Source of the DNA: Caldifarciminota bacterium
Lineage (GTDB): Bacteria; Hydrothermota; Hydrothermia; S141-80
Assembly: GCA_027053375.1 (NCBI GenBank)
Contig: JALUJC010000059.1
Coordinates: forward strand, 1-5,226
Reading direction: 5' to 3'
DNA: 5,226 bases
The notes under the pieces were generated by a model. The model searched no databases. It was given only the letters and a program-made list of their open reading frames with translations, and had not been told where the DNA came from. The position numbers and the translations under genes were made by a program. Position 1 is the stretch's first letter, and each line of letters opens with the position of its first letter. Shown piece by piece: positions 3,963 through 5,226 of this stretch.

Positions 3963-5226
3963 ATTTGCGGGAGCACCTCCATGGTCTTCCGCAGGGAGCG
4001 GGCACTCTGGAAAAAGGCCTCGGGCGTCATTTCCCGCACAAACACCAGGCCCCGGGTGGCCCGAATCAGCGGACTCTCGTGACGATAGAAGTGATCCCTT
4101 CCCAGCAGGGTTTTTAGCATCCGGTACTGCTCCACCTGGATCCGCTGTGCCAGTTCATGGAAGGGGCCATCGTGTTCATAGCTGGGGAAAGAAGCCTCCT
4201 TCTGTGAACTGAAAGCGTGCAGGAAAGCACTCTCCAGAACCGCGAACATATTGAGCGACACAGGAACATACAGATTGGCCTCTGCCGGGTGAAAACGGTA
4301 CCACACGTTGCGGTAACCCAGAACACGCACATCCTCCCGCCCGGTCTCCTCCAGATAGAGCCGGAGGGCTTCTGCCAGCGTCTGCAGCACTTTGTAATGG
4401 GTATCCGGCCCTGCACCCTCCGGATCAAAGGCCACCGTAACCACATCGGGATGCACCCGGCGAAGAAGATCCAGGACTGGCGGAACATCCCGTTCCAGGG
4501 TGGGGGGTTCGGTGAAAATATCCCCGGTATAAAAAGCAAGTCGCAGGTGATGGATATGGTCGGTGTTGAACCCGAAATATCCCCACAGGCAGTCGGCTTC
4601 CCACTCCCGGATCATGCCTTTAAGGCGCTGAATATCCGGGGGATCCAGGGCCCCCGGATAGGTCTGCTCGAAATAGTCCACCAGGTGGCGAATCCGGTGG
4701 GCGACCGCTTCCAGGCTGTCCAGATCGTAAAGATCCACCAGATTCCGGAGCATACGGCGGGCCTCACCCTCCGCCATCATCCAGAGGTCGCGGGCGGCCA
4801 CACCATCCAGATACTGCCACACATCCCGGTTTCGCCCCAGGCGATGATCCGGCGCGAAATAACCTTCTGCCCAGAGGTGGTCAAAGGCACTTCTTTCCAG
4901 GAACACACGAAGTTTGAGCAGCAGATCCCGGGCATAGGCGTTGGTCACGGCGGTGAATCCGGAGGTTAAATAGGCAAAGTGGTGGTGGTTGGTGGCATCC
5001 CGGATGTGGCGCACCGCCAGGGGGAGATAACCCAGCAGGATGTCGTCATGATGGGGGGCGGTGTGGAGGAAGACGGTGTTGCCCCGGGTGACGCGCCCCC
5101 GTTCCAGACGATCACGAAGGGCCTGCTCGAGCAGGGTGAGCCGACGGGGCAGGGAGGATCCGAGGTGGGGCAGCAGGGCTTTTCCCAGCAGGTCGTTCTG
5201 GAGATCCTGTTCGGTGAGCGCCTTCA
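3926..5226 (-). CDS. PIG-L/LmbE-like deacetylase region, possibly the C-terminal part of a NagB-type fusion (N-terminus outside window)
   Basis: The frame is open from the right edge to the stop at 3926 (432 residues visible). At residues 51-68 of the visible part, VFLHTAPHHDDILLGYLP carries the PHHDD form of the PIG-L/LmbE metal site (usually AHPDDE or PHPDDD): His58 and the two Asp (60-61) match metal- and base-forming residues, while the following acidic residue is Ile. LTSGFTAVTN (86-95) follows. After a long helical insertion (about 100-215) comes GYFGFNTDHIHHLRL (215-229), then HPDVVTVAFDPEGAGPDTHYKVLQ (258-281) with the third metal His expected at 276. Family members remove N-acetyl groups from sugars; in some bacteria a domain of this kind follows a glucosamine-6-phosphate deaminase (NagB) domain, and the sequence ahead of the motif suggests such a fusion, but that part is not visible. 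An apparent GTG start at 5014 is rejected because it would remove the metal motif. Confidence 0.72.
   Translation of the reverse strand, partial: KALTEQDLQNDLLGKALLPHLGSSLPRRLTLLEQALRDRLERGRVTRGNTVFLHTAPHHDDILLGYLPLAVRHIRDATNHHHFAYLTSGFTAVTNAYARDLLLKLRVFLERSAFDHLWAEGYFAPDHRLGRNRDVWQYLDGVAARDLWMMAEGEARRMLRNLVDLYDLDSLEAVAHRIRHLVDYFEQTYPGALDPPDIQRLKGMIREWEADCLWGYFGFNTDHIHHLRLAFYTGDIFTEPPTLERDVPPVLDLLRRVHPDVVTVAFDPEGAGPDTHYKVLQTLAEALRLYLEETGREDVRVLGYRNVWYRFHPAEANLYVPVSLNMFAVLESAFLHAFSSQKEASFPSYEHDGPFHELAQRIQVEQYRMLKTLLGRDHFYRHESPLIRATRGLVFVREMTPEAFFQSARSLRKTMEVLPQIHEGRQENSPNS
3927..3949. repeat. Inverted repeat in the convergent gene overlap
   Basis: CAGGAA (3927-3932) pairs with TTCCTG (3944-3949) around an 11-nt G- and T-rich loop. 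A pair of GGCGCC sites (3911-3916 and 3949-3954) flanks it as an alternative outer stem. No T-run follows on either strand, so a bidirectional terminator is possible but not shown; the segment also codes on both strands. Confidence 0.3.

Noticed and set aside
4217..4969. 250-codon plus-strand open frame opposite the PIG-L-like gene
   Set aside because: It is a shadow of a gene with clear conserved motifs and has no recognisable domain.
5012..5014. GTG start for the PIG-L-like gene
   Set aside because: The same frame is open to the window edge and the upstream 70 codons contain the PHHDD metal motif, so the gene begins outside the window.

Overview
This is a bacterial chromosomal window, moderately GC-rich by eye, with strong Shine-Dalgarno sites ahead of recA and plsY and recognisable sigma-70-type promoters. 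The phylum cannot be fixed from this sequence alone. RecA and the PIG-L-like gene carry features that recall several deep-branching bacterial groups, but none is diagnostic. No mobile element, CRISPR array, tRNA or rRNA was seen.

Layout: positions 1-2225 hold a minus-strand operon read right to left. It starts at a good promoter just upstream of a dCTP deaminase gene (dcd), continues 12 nt later into recA, and overlaps by 4 nt into plsY, which runs off the left edge. The operon thus joins dUMP/dUTP supply for thymidylate synthesis, recombination and DNA repair, and the first acylation step of phospholipid synthesis. Positions 2239-3047 hold two tightly packed minus-strand genes for small, apparently paralogous four-helix membrane proteins, with a helix motif like that of heme-copper oxidase subunit I relatives. 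Positions 3048-3494 are a gene-free spacer with two hairpins and divergent promoters. A plus-strand hotdog-fold thioesterase-like gene follows (3495-3962), apparently leaderless. Its 3' end overlaps by 37 bp the end of a large convergent gene (3926 to beyond the right edge) encoding a PIG-L/LmbE-like metal-dependent deacetylase, probably the C-terminal part of a longer protein.

The most striking item is the dCTP deaminase. Its sequence is a standard enzyme of about 190 residues interrupted in frame by about 95 extra residues. The insert reads as a degenerate single-motif LAGLIDADG homing-endonuclease-like domain in which the metal-binding acidic residue of the motif is replaced by histidine. 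There are no intein splicing blocks, so the insert appears to be retained in the mature enzyme. Secondary points are a RecA with an altered DNA-binding loop L2, the paralogous membrane pair, and the leaderless promoter arrangement of the thioesterase gene.
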